Assembly (NCBI GenBank): GCA_003156495.1
Contig: PMHC01000018.1
Location: 1 to 35,469, forward strand
Direction: 5' to 3'
Length of the DNA stretch: 35,469 bases
From: Acidobacteriaceae bacterium
Lineage (GTDB): Bacteria; Acidobacteriota; Terriglobia; Terriglobales; Acidobacteriaceae
Shown here: positions 27,087 through 35,469 of the stretch, in pieces
Layout of the letters: every line of letters begins with the position of its first letter
Position numbering within the stretch: the first letter of the stretch is position 1
Notes under the pieces: generated by a model
The model's database searches: none
Told to the model about the DNA's origin: nothing
What the model saw: only the letters and a program-made list of their open reading frames with translations
Program-made: the position numbers and the translations under genes

Positions 27087-28339
27087 CGGCGCAATTTGAT
27101 GTGGTGGTGGTGGGCGCGGGGCCGGGCGGCCTCGCCGCGGCGACGGTATCGGCCGAGGCCGGCCTGCGGGTGTGCGTGGTGGACGACAATCCGGCGGCGG
27201 GCGGACAAATTTGGCGCGGGCAAACGGAGAGCAACGGCCGGGCGCGAAGCTGGCTGGCACGTTTGCAGGCGACGCAGGCCACGGTGTGGAACGGCCTGCG
27301 GGTGGTGGATCTTGCGGCGGAGAAGCGGCTGCGGCTGGAAGGCGCGTCGGGCGGATGCGATCTCCTCTTTGACAAATTGATTGTGGCGACGGGGGCGCGC
27401 GAGCGTTTTTTGCCGTTTCCGGGCTGGACGCTGCCGGGCGTGATGGGCGCGGGCGGCGCGCAGGCACTGCTGAAAGCTGGGCTGAAGGTGCAGGGACGGC
27501 GGGCGGTGGTGGCCGGAAGCGGTCCGCTGCTGCTGGCGGTGGCCGCGAGCTTGCGCACGCACGGCGCGCAGGTGGCTGCGGTATGCGAACAGGCTCCACT
27601 GCGCCGGTTGGTGCGCTTTGGTGCGGGATTGTGGCGGCATGCCGGAAAGCTGGCGGAGGGCGTGCAGTATCAACTGCAGTCGCGGTTTGCGCCGTACCGT
27701 ACGAACTGCTGGGTGGCGCGGGCCGAGGGCGCCGGAAAGCTGGAACGCGTGGTATTGACGAACGGGCGGCGGCAGTGGACGGTGGCATGCGATCTGCTGG
27801 CTTGCGGCTTCAATCTGGTGCCGAATCTGGAGCTGCCGCTACTGCTGGGATGTCGCGTGGAAGAGGGCCTGATACAGGTGGATGCGCGGCAGCAAAGCTC
27901 GTGTGAGAACGTGTTTTGCGTTGGCGAGCTGACGGGCGTGGGCGGTTTAGACAAGGCTCTGTTGGAAGGCCAGATTGCCGGATGGGCCGCGGCGAGAGAC
28001 GCGCAACGGGTGCAAGCCCTGCAGCGCGGCCTTAAAAAACAGAAACAGTTTGCGCGGCGGTTGGAAGAGGCGTTTGCGCTGCGGCCGGAGCTGCGCTTGC
28101 TACCCGAGGCTGATACGCTGGTCTGCCGCTGCGAGGATGTTCCGTATGTGGCGTTATGCGGACGCAGCGGATGGCGCGATGCGAAGCTGCGCTCGCGCGT
28201 CGGAATGGGCGCCTGCCAGGGCCGGGTGTGCGGCGCGGCGGCGGAGTTTCTGTTTGGTTGGCAAAAACGCGACCGGCGTCCACCAGTGTTTCCAGCTACG
28301 GTGGCGACGATGGCGGGAGAAGAAAACAACAGGAACTAG
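27083..28339 (+). CDS. FAD/[2Fe-2S] oxidoreductase, HcnB-like alpha subunit
   Basis: The 418-residue protein starts at ATG 27083, overlapping the upstream stop by ATGA; the frame is open 10 codons earlier without a site. It opens with a dinucleotide-binding fold (VVVVGAGPGGLAAAT, residues 7-21), has an ATGARERFLPFPGWTLPGVM region typical of the family, and a second nucleotide-binding glycine motif (VVAGSGPLLLAVA). At the C-terminus a BFD-like [2Fe-2S] domain is marked by VCRCED (about 347-352) and GACQGRVC (about 375-382). This order is that of HcnB and of the alpha subunit of D-hydroxyproline dehydrogenase. Electrons from the missing HcnC/beta-like substrate flavoprotein would flow through this subunit and the small ferredoxin. 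No HcnC-like gene lies in the window. Confidence 0.9.
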   Translation: MTAQFDVVVVGAGPGGLAAATVSAEAGLRVCVVDDNPAAGGQIWRGQTESNGRARSWLARLQATQATVWNGLRVVDLAAEKRLRLEGASGGCDLLFDKLIVATGARERFLPFPGWTLPGVMGAGGAQALLKAGLKVQGRRAVVAGSGPLLLAVAASLRTHGAQVAAVCEQAPLRRLVRFGAGLWRHAGKLAEGVQYQLQSRFAPYRTNCWVARAEGAGKLERVVLTNGRRQWTVACDLLACGFNLVPNLELPLLLGCRVEEGLIQVDARQQSSCENVFCVGELTGVGGLDKALLEGQIAGWAAARDAQRVQALQRGLKKQKQFARRLEEAFALRPELRLLPEADTLVCRCEDVPYVALCGRSGWRDAKLRSRVGMGACQGRVCGAAAEFLFGWQKRDRRPPVFPATVATMAGEENNRN

Positions 28340-28856
28340 GTGTTTGTGCGTGGATTTGGGAGAAGGCCAGCCGATTGTGTCGGCGTCGGAGCAAGATGAG
28401 GGGAGCATCTATCTATACATCTCTACGACGGGCAGAGGTGTGCGGTGCAACGGTAGATTACGCGTGGCGTCTGGGAGGTGCGTGCGGCGGACACGGCGCG
28501 AGCGGGGCGCATAGTGAGCGCAAGCTGCTGAATTTTTTTTTGTCGAACCTGCGGGAGGTGCGGTAGCCGGTGTGGAACAAGAAAGGCGCAACTGCAACAA
28601 ACCAAAAGTGATTTTTCAGAGTGGCCGAAAAGGTGCTGTTTTGGGCGTGTATTTTTGTGAAGCACGCAAAAAAAAACAGTAAAAATCTCTTGCGTCGGAT
28701 GCAGATAAAAATACATAATCGTATCCACTTGATGTAGACAACGGTGCATACGTTCAATAAGCACGAGTAAACGTTTGCCCATCTGTTGATAAAAGTCAAT
28801 CAAACGCATCCTTAGCGCAGCGCTATTTACCAAATTTTGGAGGGGGGACAAAGACG
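28340..28856 (+). other. Intergenic region upstream of the third TonB receptor
   Basis: This 517-bp gap becomes AT-rich from about 28600 to 28830. A minus-strand open frame (28423-28920) overlaps the receptor start, has no recognisable product and is not accepted. A weak promoter candidate is TTGCGT (28690-28695), an 18-bp spacer and CATAAT (28714-28719). The receptor start has GGAGGGGGG at 28841-28849. No RNA gene or repeat is recognised. Confidence 0.5.
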
Positions 28857-31800
28857 ATGCAACGATATAGAAACTTAACGCTTTGGTTGAGCATGTTTCT
28901 GGTCTTGATAGGGATTGCAACGCTCTGCAGGGCGCAGTCCGGATCTCAAGGCACAGTTTCGGTCACGGTGGAAGATGTGACCGGTGGTGTGGTTCCTGAC
29001 GCCGATCTAACTTTGGTGGCATTGGCGACCAACGATACGCATTATGCAAAAACGAAGTCTGTCGGCAATGCCGTTTTTCCATATCTGGCGATTGGACATT
29101 ACAAGCTGTCGGTTTCCAGAGCGGGCTACGAATCGACGGTATTGCAGGATATCACCGTGCAGGCGGCGCAGACCACGGATTTGCATGTGAAGTTAAAGGT
29201 TGGCGCATCATCGGAAGTGGTGACGGTAACCTCCTCGGCGACGCCGCTGATTGAGACGACGCAGAATTCACTGGTTACAGTTATCGATCCGGGATTCATC
29301 CAGAATCTACCGATGGTAGGGCGCGATGTTTCGATTTTTGCGACGCTGGTGCCCGGATACGCAGGCATACCTGGAGAATCTTCTTCCGGCGGCAATGGAA
29401 GCTGGAATGGCAAGGTTTCGATGGATGGCGGTTCTGATGTTGATGGCGTGCCGCAGTCGGCTACGCGCAGCAAGGGCAATGGCATTGTAGGCGCCGGAGT
29501 TTCGGCGCGCATCGAAAATATTTCCGAAATGTCGGTGCAGACCGATCAGATCGATGTGGATCAGGGCTTCGGACAGAACAGCATGCAGGTCAGCTTTGTG
29601 ACGAAGAGCGGTACCAACAAGTTTCACGGAGAAGCTTTTGGCGATCTGCAAAACGACGGTTTGAATGCCAATAGCTGGGCGAACAACGCCTCCGGTATCC
29701 GCAAGGACAAGCTGATCTATACCGACTGGGGCGTGAGTGTGGGTGGTCCGGTGCTCAAGAACAAACTGTTCTTCTATGGTACGTTCGCCAAGCGCACGAT
29801 TCCGGGTTCTTACACGTCATCGGCCACGACGCTATCGTCGGCGGCGCAGGCTGGAAATTTCAGCTATATCTGGACGGACGCGAACGGCAACACGCAAACG
29901 AGCACGGCAAACGTGTACACGCTGGCCCAGGGGCAAGGCGTGACGGACGCGGCAGACTCCGCGGTCACGTCGGAGATCTCACTGATCAACAGCAATGCGA
30001 TTCCGGCGGGCAAGCTAACGACGAGCAATAGCGACTCTAACGTAAACTCGCTGAGCTGGAAGGTAGACAGCCCGACGCACCGCTATTATCCGCTGGTTCG
30101 CTTGGACTACAACATGTCACCGACGGTGCGCATGGGACTGTCGTGGATGATGTCGTCAGTTTCAGAGCCGCATGTTTACGGACCCTATATGCCCGGTTCT
30201 TCATTCGCGGGACAGAACACCGGCTATACCGCTTCGAACTACATCATGAGCTACCGGCTGGACTGGAACGCAACGCCGAACCTGATTAACGAATTTCGCG
30301 CCGGATTCAACTACAACAAGGCATGCTTCAGTTGCTCAGCGACAAAGGCTTACGCATCAAACCCCTACATCTACTGGGCGTTGGGCAGCTCGGGCCAGCA
30401 GTATTACACGCCGCAGAGCAGAGAGTATCCGATGGTCGTGCTATCCGACACGGTCAGCTGGCAGAAGAAGTCGCATACGATCAAATTCGGCGTTTCGGGC
30501 TATCACGAACAGGATCACTACTGGAATCCGCCGCTCGGATACTGGAACATCGATCTGGGCATGGCATCGGCCGATCCGGCGCAGAACGCATTTACGTCGG
30601 CGACGCTGCCGAATTCGACCTCGAGCCAGCAGAGCGAAGCGGCGAATCTTTACGCAACGCTGACCGGCCGAGTAACGTCCATCACCACCCAGCACGCGTA
30701 TTCGCAGGCGACTAAGACGTATAACACGGGTGTGGGCGGTTACAACCTGGATGAAGTCTCGTTGGCGTGGGGTTTATTCGCGCAGGATTCGTGGCGCGTG
30801 ACTCCGCACCTGACAATCAACTACGGACTACGCTGGGACTTCACGGGCGACAATCACGACTTGACCGGCGCTTATCACAACGTGGCTCCAGACTCGATCT
30901 ATGGACCGACGGCGGTGGGGCAGCTTTTCCAGCCGGGCGTAATGAATGGCAACATGGACCCGGTGTACAAGCTGAATCCGCATGCGTACGCGCCGTGGCG
31001 TGTGACGCCGCAGCCGCAACTGGGCTTGGCCTGGAATCCATTGGTTGAAGACGGTTTTCTGGGCAGGCTGCTGGGCGGATCGAAGACGACGATCCGGAGC
31101 GGCATTTCGCTGAAGCGTTTTACCGAACCCTACCAGACGTATTGGGATTACGCGTCGGACTGGGGCTCGTTCTTCTACAACAGCTCCAGCTACACAGCGA
31201 GTTCGGCCTCGACAAAGGGCTACTTCAAGGCAGGCAGTGTGAAGTTGTCGAGCGTGACGGGAAGCAATTATCTGAGCACGGCGGTGAGCGACAACTTTGT
31301 TACTTCTCCGACGAGCTGGGTAACGGAAGCTCCCGAGTCGTCCTATACGTATCTGAGCCAGCCGGCGATCAATGGCATGGACCCGCATATTCCGGAGCCT
31401 GACATTATCTCGTGGAACCTCGGGTTCCAGCGCCAGTTGGGCAACACGCGGGCGATCGAAGTCCGCTATGTGGCAAACCGTTCTTATCACCAGTGGCTGG
31501 CCATCAATCCGAACGAAGTCAACATTTTCGAGAATGGTTTTTCGTCGGAGTTTCAGAAAGCGCAGCAGAACCAGAAGATCAACTACGCGAACTTGAAGTC
31601 CGCCAATCCTACGATGACGCTGGCGAGTGCGCCGTTTGGTAATCTGGGTTACTCGGGCGACGTGGCGCTGCCGATTTTGACGCAAGCGTTCTCGAACGAA
31701 GGCACGGACGGCTATGGCGAGTCACCGGACTTTTCAAACAACTATTACACCAACCTGGTAGCGAATGGCGCGGCGGGAACGACGGCATATTCTCTGGTGA

Positions 31801-32772
31801 ACAACGATGGATACGGCTATCCGTTGTGCAACCTGCTGGGCTCGGCCTTTACGCCTTGCACCTCGGTCTTCGGTTATACGGGGTCAGGAAACTATCCACT
31901 GAACTTCTTCCAGGCGAATCCTTATTCCGGCGGCAATTCGACGGGATATTTGACGGGCATGGGGTACTCGACTTACCAGTCGATGCAGGTGGACTTCCGC
32001 CAGCAGCAGTGGCATGGGTTGCAGGTGGAAGCCAACTACGTCTGGTCGCACACTCTGGGCAATGGCGGCGGCAGCAGCGCCGGCGGCGGAGTTGGTCACA
32101 GTCCGCTGATGACACTGCATAACCTGCACATGAATTATCGTCCGGCGAACTTCGATATCCGGCATGTAATCCACATCAACGGTACGTACGCGCTGCCGAT
32201 TGGGCGTGGCAAGCAGTGGCTGAATAGCGACAATATATTGAGCCGCGTGGCAGGCAACTGGACGGTCGGCACTATTGTGACCATACAGACCGGCACACCG
32301 ACGCAAATGACGGGCGGATGGGACACCTACAACGAGTATTCGGATGGCGGTGCGCAAGCTGCAGAAAGCGGTAGGCGTTCACCGCCTGTCGAAGTCGCAG
32401 CAAGCAAACTTGAATGGTTCAAGCTCCTATGTGCTAATGGTTGATCCGAAGTATCTGACATCGTCAACGATCGGCGGCGCCAACAGTAACTACATCAACT
32501 CCAACACCACGGCGGGCACTTATGGCGCGATTCCGTACCTGTATGGTCCGCATGGGTTCTATCAGGATGTTTCGTTGACCAAGGAATTTCCGCTATACCG
32601 GGAAGCCCGGGTCAAGTTCCAGGGGGTAGCGCAAAATGCGTGGAACCACCCGGTATTTGGCAACACGGGTACGCTGATGGACGTTTCGGCGCAGAGCACG
32701 ACCTTCGGCGAGCAGAGCGGTCCTAGCAACAGTCCTCGTTCGATGGATGTTCGACTCACGGTCGAATTCTAA
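28857..32772 (+). pseudogene. Oar-like TonB-dependent receptor, frameshifted near the C-terminus
   Basis: The first frame (28857-32444) encodes 1195 residues with a signal peptide (1-26, ending CRAQS), a carboxypeptidase-regulatory-like domain (about 30-115), a plug (MVGRDVSIFATLVPGYAGIP) and barrel segments such as GVSVGGPVLKNKLFFYG and LEVEANYVWSH-like strands. It loses homology after DTYNEYSDGG near 32344. The expected ending appears in the next frame as VRKLQKAVGVHRLS, then VDPKYLTSS, PYLYGPHGFYQDVSLTKEF and the terminal LTVEF at 32772. One extra base or two missing bases near 32340-32350 explains it. Without the last strands the barrel should not fold. It is either a real inactivation or a sequencing error. 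It lies between the dehydrogenase subunits and the convergent aldehyde dehydrogenase and lyase genes, so hydroxyproline-peptide uptake is possible. Confidence 0.88.
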
Positions 32773-32778
32773 AAGATA

Positions 32779-32809
32779 CAGCGGGCCTCCAGATGATGGG
32801 GGCCTGCTG
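32779..32809 (+). terminator. First hairpin after the third TonB receptor
   Basis: A 12-bp stem with two G-U pairs (32779-32790 with 32798-32809) lies 7 bp after the stop. No T-tract follows, so termination probably relies on the next hairpin. Confidence 0.5.
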
Positions 32810-32831
32810 TTGAACACTGAATACTGAATGC

Positions 32832-32866
32832 GAGCCGTATTTCCTCCCGGAGTACGGCTCTTTTTT
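32832..32866 (+). terminator. Intrinsic terminator of the third TonB receptor
   Basis: GAGCCGTA (32832-32839) pairs with TACGGCTC (32853-32860) and is followed at once by TTTTTT (32861-32866), a standard intrinsic terminator on the plus strand. Confidence 0.88.
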
Positions 32867-32875
32867 GTCTTTAAA

Positions 32876-32941
32876 GCATTTTCACCGATGGTGTAGTGGA
32901 AATATGGGTTGGAAAAGACTTTACAGCGACTGTGAAAATGC
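32876..32941. repeat. Inverted repeat, possible MITE-like palindrome
   Basis: GCATTTTCAC (32876-32885) and its exact complement GTGAAAATGC (32932-32941) enclose 46 bp. The similarity extends inward imperfectly for another dozen bases (GGTGTA against CTGTAA). It lies between two terminators in non-coding DNA, like short palindromic repeats. Confidence 0.5.
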
Positions 32942-33011
32942 CCCGACCGGCGTCATCGACATTTTTGGCGAGCGCGGAAGCTGGTAGCGTGCGACCGGTA
33001 TGAAAGATGAA

Positions 33012-33037
33012 GGGGAGCCCAGGCGGCTCCCCTTTTT
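33012..33037. terminator. Bidirectional terminator between convergent genes
   Basis: GGGGAGCC (33012-33019) pairs with GGCTCCCC (33025-33032), followed by TTTTT on the plus strand. On the minus strand the hairpin lies 20 bp after the aldehyde dehydrogenase stop and is followed by TTCATCTTT. It can stop transcription from both sides. Confidence 0.85.
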
Positions 33038-33057
33038 ATTGCGCAAACGCTGCCAGT

Positions 33058-34647
33058 TTAGCCAATGGCCGCGCGGGTTTCTTTGCCGTCGACGAGGCGA
33101 AGGATGCCAAGCGGATTGGCGTCTTGCAGCTCGGCCGGCAGCAGCGCATCGGGCAGGCTCTGGTAGCAGACCGGGCGCACGAAGCGGTCAATGGCCCGCG
33201 TGCCGACGGAGGTAAAGCGCGCGTCGGAGGCCGCCGGATAGGGGCCGCCATGCACCATTGCGTGCGAGACTTCGACGCCGGTCGGAAAGGCGTTGGCGAT
33301 GACGCGGCCGGCTTTGGTGGCGAGCACGTCAATCAACTCGCGTTGCGCGGCCAGGTCGGCTTCAGTGCCGAAGAGGGTTGCGGTCAACTGGCCGTCAAGC
33401 GCGCCGGCCGCGCGCACATAGCTGGCCAGATCGGGGCACTCGATCAGCAGCGTCGTCGGGCCGAAGATTTCTTCAGCCAGCGCGGGCCGCGCTTGAAAAT
33501 CAGCCAGCGTTGTGCTGTAGAGATGCGGCGCGGCGTGGCAGAACGGCGCTTCGCCAGAATTTTTGGCCTCAGCCACGCGCGCGGCTTGCTTGGCTCGCTC
33601 GCCGGTGAGCTGTGTATAGGCTTGGGCGATGCCTGGCGTTAGCAGCGGTAGCGGCGCGGCGTTGGCAACCAGTTTTTTCAGATGCGCGACAAAGGCTTCG
33701 GCTCCAGTCATCTTCGTCCAGAAGATCAGGCCCGGCTTGGTGCAGAACTGGCCCGAGCCGAGGGTGAAGGAGGCGAAGAGATTTTGCGCGAAGCCTTCCG
33801 GATCGGCGGCGAGCAGTTCGGGCAACACGAAGAGCGGATTAACGCTCGACATTTCGGTAAAACACGGGATAGGCTGTGGCCGGCTGGCGGCCAGATCCAT
33901 CAGCGCGCGGCCGCCGCGCTGCGAGCCGGTAAAGGCCACGGCCTGCACGGCCGGATGCAGCACGAGCGTCAGTCCCAGCTTATTGCCAAGGCCGTAGAGC
34001 AAGGAAAAGACACCTTCGGGAAGTTGCTCGGCGGCTATGGCCTGCTGAATCGCGACGGCTACGATTTCGCCGGTCGCGGGATGGGCGGGATGGGCTTTGA
34101 AGATCACCGGGCAACCGGCGGCCAGTGCGGCGGCGGTGTCACCGCCAGCGGTTGAAAAGGCCAGCGGGAAGTTGCTGGCGCCGAAGACGACGACGGGACC
34201 AAGCGGACGGAGCAGCGAGCGCAGCGCCGGGCGCGGCATCGGTTTGCGGTCGGGCAGGGCAGTGTCGATGCGCGCGCGCACCCAAGAACCGTCTTCGAGA
34301 ATCGAAGCGAAGAGACGTAACTGGCCGGTGATGCGCGCCGTTTCGCCCTGCAGTCGTTGGAGGGAGAGGCCGCTTTCAGCGTGGGCGCGCTCGACGAGCG
34401 GTTCTGCAACGGCGTCAAGATTGGCGGCGATGCGGCGCAGCAACGCCGCGCGCTGCTTACCCGAGGCTGCGGCAAAAGGCGCGGCGGCCTGAGCGGCCAA
34501 CTGCACGGCCCGCTCGATTTCATCGTCGCCGGCTTCGGCGTAGCCCGGCTCAAGTCGCGCTCCGGTCAAAGGATTGATTCCATAAAAAGCCGCGCTCTCG
34601 CCCGCGCCGCGTTGTCTGCCGATGAACGAACGTCCTGTCAGTTCCAT
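33058..34647 (-). CDS. 2,5-dioxovalerate (2-oxoglutarate semialdehyde) dehydrogenase
   Basis: The 529-residue protein starts at ATG 34647, five bases after GAGGAG; nine extra codons upstream have no support. It is an aldehyde dehydrogenase with the oxyanion Asn159 in VVVFGASNFPLAF, Lys184 in CPVIFKAHPAHP, general base Glu265 in PCFTEMSSVNP and catalytic Cys302 in GSGQFCTKPGL. The ASNFP...AHPAHP...TEMSSVNP set is characteristic of the NADP-dependent semialdehyde dehydrogenases that oxidise 2,5-dioxopentanoate to 2-oxoglutarate, the last step of hydroxyproline and of some sugar-acid pathways. It follows a DapA-family lyase gene on the same strand, which makes the product of one the likely substrate of the other. 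A short hairpin lies in the gap between them. Confidence 0.9.
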   Translation of the reverse strand: MELTGRSFIGRQRGAGESAAFYGINPLTGARLEPGYAEAGDDEIERAVQLAAQAAAPFAAASGKQRAALLRRIAANLDAVAEPLVERAHAESGLSLQRLQGETARITGQLRLFASILEDGSWVRARIDTALPDRKPMPRPALRSLLRPLGPVVVFGASNFPLAFSTAGGDTAAALAAGCPVIFKAHPAHPATGEIVAVAIQQAIAAEQLPEGVFSLLYGLGNKLGLTLVLHPAVQAVAFTGSQRGGRALMDLAASRPQPIPCFTEMSSVNPLFVLPELLAADPEGFAQNLFASFTLGSGQFCTKPGLIFWTKMTGAEAFVAHLKKLVANAAPLPLLTPGIAQAYTQLTGERAKQAARVAEAKNSGEAPFCHAAPHLYSTTLADFQARPALAEEIFGPTTLLIECPDLASYVRAAGALDGQLTATLFGTEADLAAQRELIDVLATKAGRVIANAFPTGVEVSHAMVHGGPYPAASDARFTSVGTRAIDRFVRPVCYQSLPDALLPAELQDANPLGILRLVDGKETRAAIG

Positions 34648-34692
34648 GCCACTCCTCTTTTTTTTGCGTACCAAGAAACACTATTGCAACGA

Positions 34693-34733
34693 ACGGGATT
34701 CGCCGTCGAGAGAGAAAGCGGTGCGAATCCCGT
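34693..34733 (-). other. Hairpin between lyase and aldehyde dehydrogenase genes
   Basis: An 11-bp perfect stem (34693-34703 with 34723-34733) with a 19-base loop lies in the 113-bp gap on the transcribed strand. No T-tract follows. It may be an attenuator or an mRNA-processing structure separating the levels of the two enzymes. Confidence 0.45.
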
Positions 34734-34760
34734 GTCGATTTCAGTTTGCCTGTGCGAAGC

Positions 34761-35469
34761 CTACCGGTTCAGCGGCGTGCTGGCGACGGCGGTTTTCGAG
34801 CGATTGGCCTGCGCATAGGCGACAATCTTGCGCATCGCGTCCAGCTCGGCGCCCACCAGCGCCAGACGCGGCGCGCGCACGCGAGCCGAACCGACGCCGA
34901 TTTCCTGCTGCACCTGCTTGATCAACTGCACAAATTTGGGCACCGTGTCCATGCGCAGCAAGGGCAGGAACCAGCGATAGAGCTCGAAGGCCTCCTGCTT
35001 TTTGCCGGCGCTGACCAGCTTGAAGAGCTCAACCGACTCGCGCGGGAAGGCGTTAACCAAACCGGCGACCCATCCGGTGGCGCCGGCGCTGACGCCCTCA
35101 ACGATGCTGTCGTCGACGCCGACGAAGATCGCCAGACGATTGCCGATCAGGGCGCGAATGGCCGTCACGCGGCGCACGTCGGTCGATGATTCCTTAACCG
35201 CGGCCAGATTCGGAAATTCGGCGGCGAGCTCGGCGATCTGCGCGGGCAAAAAGTCCGTACCGTAAGCGACCGGGTTGTTATAGAGCAGCCCTTCGAGCTT
35301 GGTGGTCTTCAGAATCGCGCCGACGTGTGCCTTGGTTTCGCGCCAGTCGCCCAGGTAGACATAGGGCGGCAGCACCATCAGGCCCGAGCAGCCCACGCCC
35401 TCGGCCATCTTGGCCAGCTCGGCGGCTTCGGTCGTAGACAGCGCGGAGATGGCGGCCACCACCGGCGCC
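34761..35469 (-). CDS. DapA-family lyase, probable pyrroline-4-hydroxy-2-carboxylate deaminase (N-terminus outside window)
   Basis: The visible 235 codons run in from the right edge; the frame is open to 35469 with Pro-Val-Val-Ala-Ala upstream, so the true start lies beyond. The dihydrodipicolinate synthase fold is marked by LLYNNPVAYG with the conserved Tyr, LAAVKESSTDVRR with the Schiff-base Lys, and FVGVDDSIVEGVSAGATGWV lining the barrel. Visible length fits the C-terminal three quarters of a roughly 300-residue DapA-family member. Lysine biosynthesis is unlikely here; the neighbouring 2,5-dioxovalerate dehydrogenase and the dehydrogenase subunits point to the hydroxyproline pathway, where this family deaminates pyrroline-4-hydroxy-2-carboxylate to 2,5-dioxopentanoate. 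Alternatives are 5-keto-4-deoxyglucarate dehydratase or an N-acetylneuraminate-lyase-like aldolase. Confidence 0.88.
   Translation of the reverse strand, partial: APVVAAISALSTTEAAELAKMAEGVGCSGLMVLPPYVYLGDWRETKAHVGAILKTTKLEGLLYNNPVAYGTDFLPAQIAELAAEFPNLAAVKESSTDVRRVTAIRALIGNRLAIFVGVDDSIVEGVSAGATGWVAGLVNAFPRESVELFKLVSAGKKQEAFELYRWFLPLLRMDTVPKFVQLIKQVQQEIGVGSARVRAPRLALVGAELDAMRKIVAYAQANRSKTAVASTPLNR

Noticed and set aside
26862..27788. 308-codon minus-strand Pro/Arg/Ser-rich frame opposite the dehydrogenase genes
   Set aside because: High GC creates long empty frames here; the plus strand has clear ferredoxin and FAD motifs.
28423..28920. 165-codon minus-strand frame before the third receptor
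   Set aside because: Overlaps the receptor start and signal peptide, with no site or recognised sequence.
32330..32360. Programmed ribosomal frameshift in the third TonB receptor
   Set aside because: No slippery heptamer or downstream structure is visible; mutation or sequence error is simpler.

Overview
The window looks like chromosomal DNA of an Acidobacteriota bacterium, most likely class Terriglobia. The case rests on gene style: three very large Oar-like TonB-dependent receptors with an N-terminal carboxypeptidase-regulatory-like domain and no SusD partner, a membrane-tethered CadC-type regulator with a WD40/PD40 propeller, a secreted NHL/MBG-repeat protein with a paired hydrophobic C-terminus, and moderately high GC. 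No rRNA, tRNA, CRISPR array or prophage was recognised. Most real genes start at ATG or GTG codons with clear AGGAGG-like ribosome binding sites, so several starts are placed inside the longest open frames.

Layout. (1) 1-5432, minus strand: a predicted two-gene operon. The first gene is a 954-residue protein in which an ECF sigma factor, a zinc-finger anti-sigma-like segment, a transmembrane helix and a periplasmic part are fused in one chain. It is followed after 14 nt by an Oar-like TonB receptor that runs off the left edge. (2) 5809-12566, plus strand: three exported proteins, namely a periplasmic-binding-protein-like protein, a 1214-residue NHL/MBG surface protein and an alpha/beta hydrolase, separated by strong hairpins. 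(3) 12704-13652: a transposon scar with an internally deleted IS630-family element (matching inverted repeats, TA duplication) and a fragment of a second transposase. (4) 13653-24303: a starch/maltodextrin-type locus with a divergent CadC-like regulator, a TonB receptor, a periplasmic GH13 enzyme and a GH31 alpha-glucosidase. (5) 24304-24948: no intact gene, with a degenerate group II intron reverse-transcriptase fragment. (6) 24949-35469: a DUF885 putative metallopeptidase, the small [2Fe-2S] and FAD/[2Fe-2S] subunits of an HcnA/HcnB-type D-amino-acid (probably hydroxyproline) dehydrogenase, a third TonB receptor broken by a frameshift near its end, and convergently an aldehyde dehydrogenase and a DapA-family lyase.

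How the genes may work together. Block 4 reads as import and periplasmic cleavage of alpha-glucans. Block 6 reads as trans-4-hydroxy-proline catabolism: dehydrogenase, pyrroline-hydroxycarboxylate deaminase (DapA family), then 2-oxoglutarate-semialdehyde dehydrogenase, with a receptor and a peptidase placed to supply peptides. The catalytic beta subunit (HcnC-like) and a hydroxyproline epimerase are not in the window. The most unusual item is the one-chain sigma/anti-sigma protein coupled to a TonB receptor in block 1.
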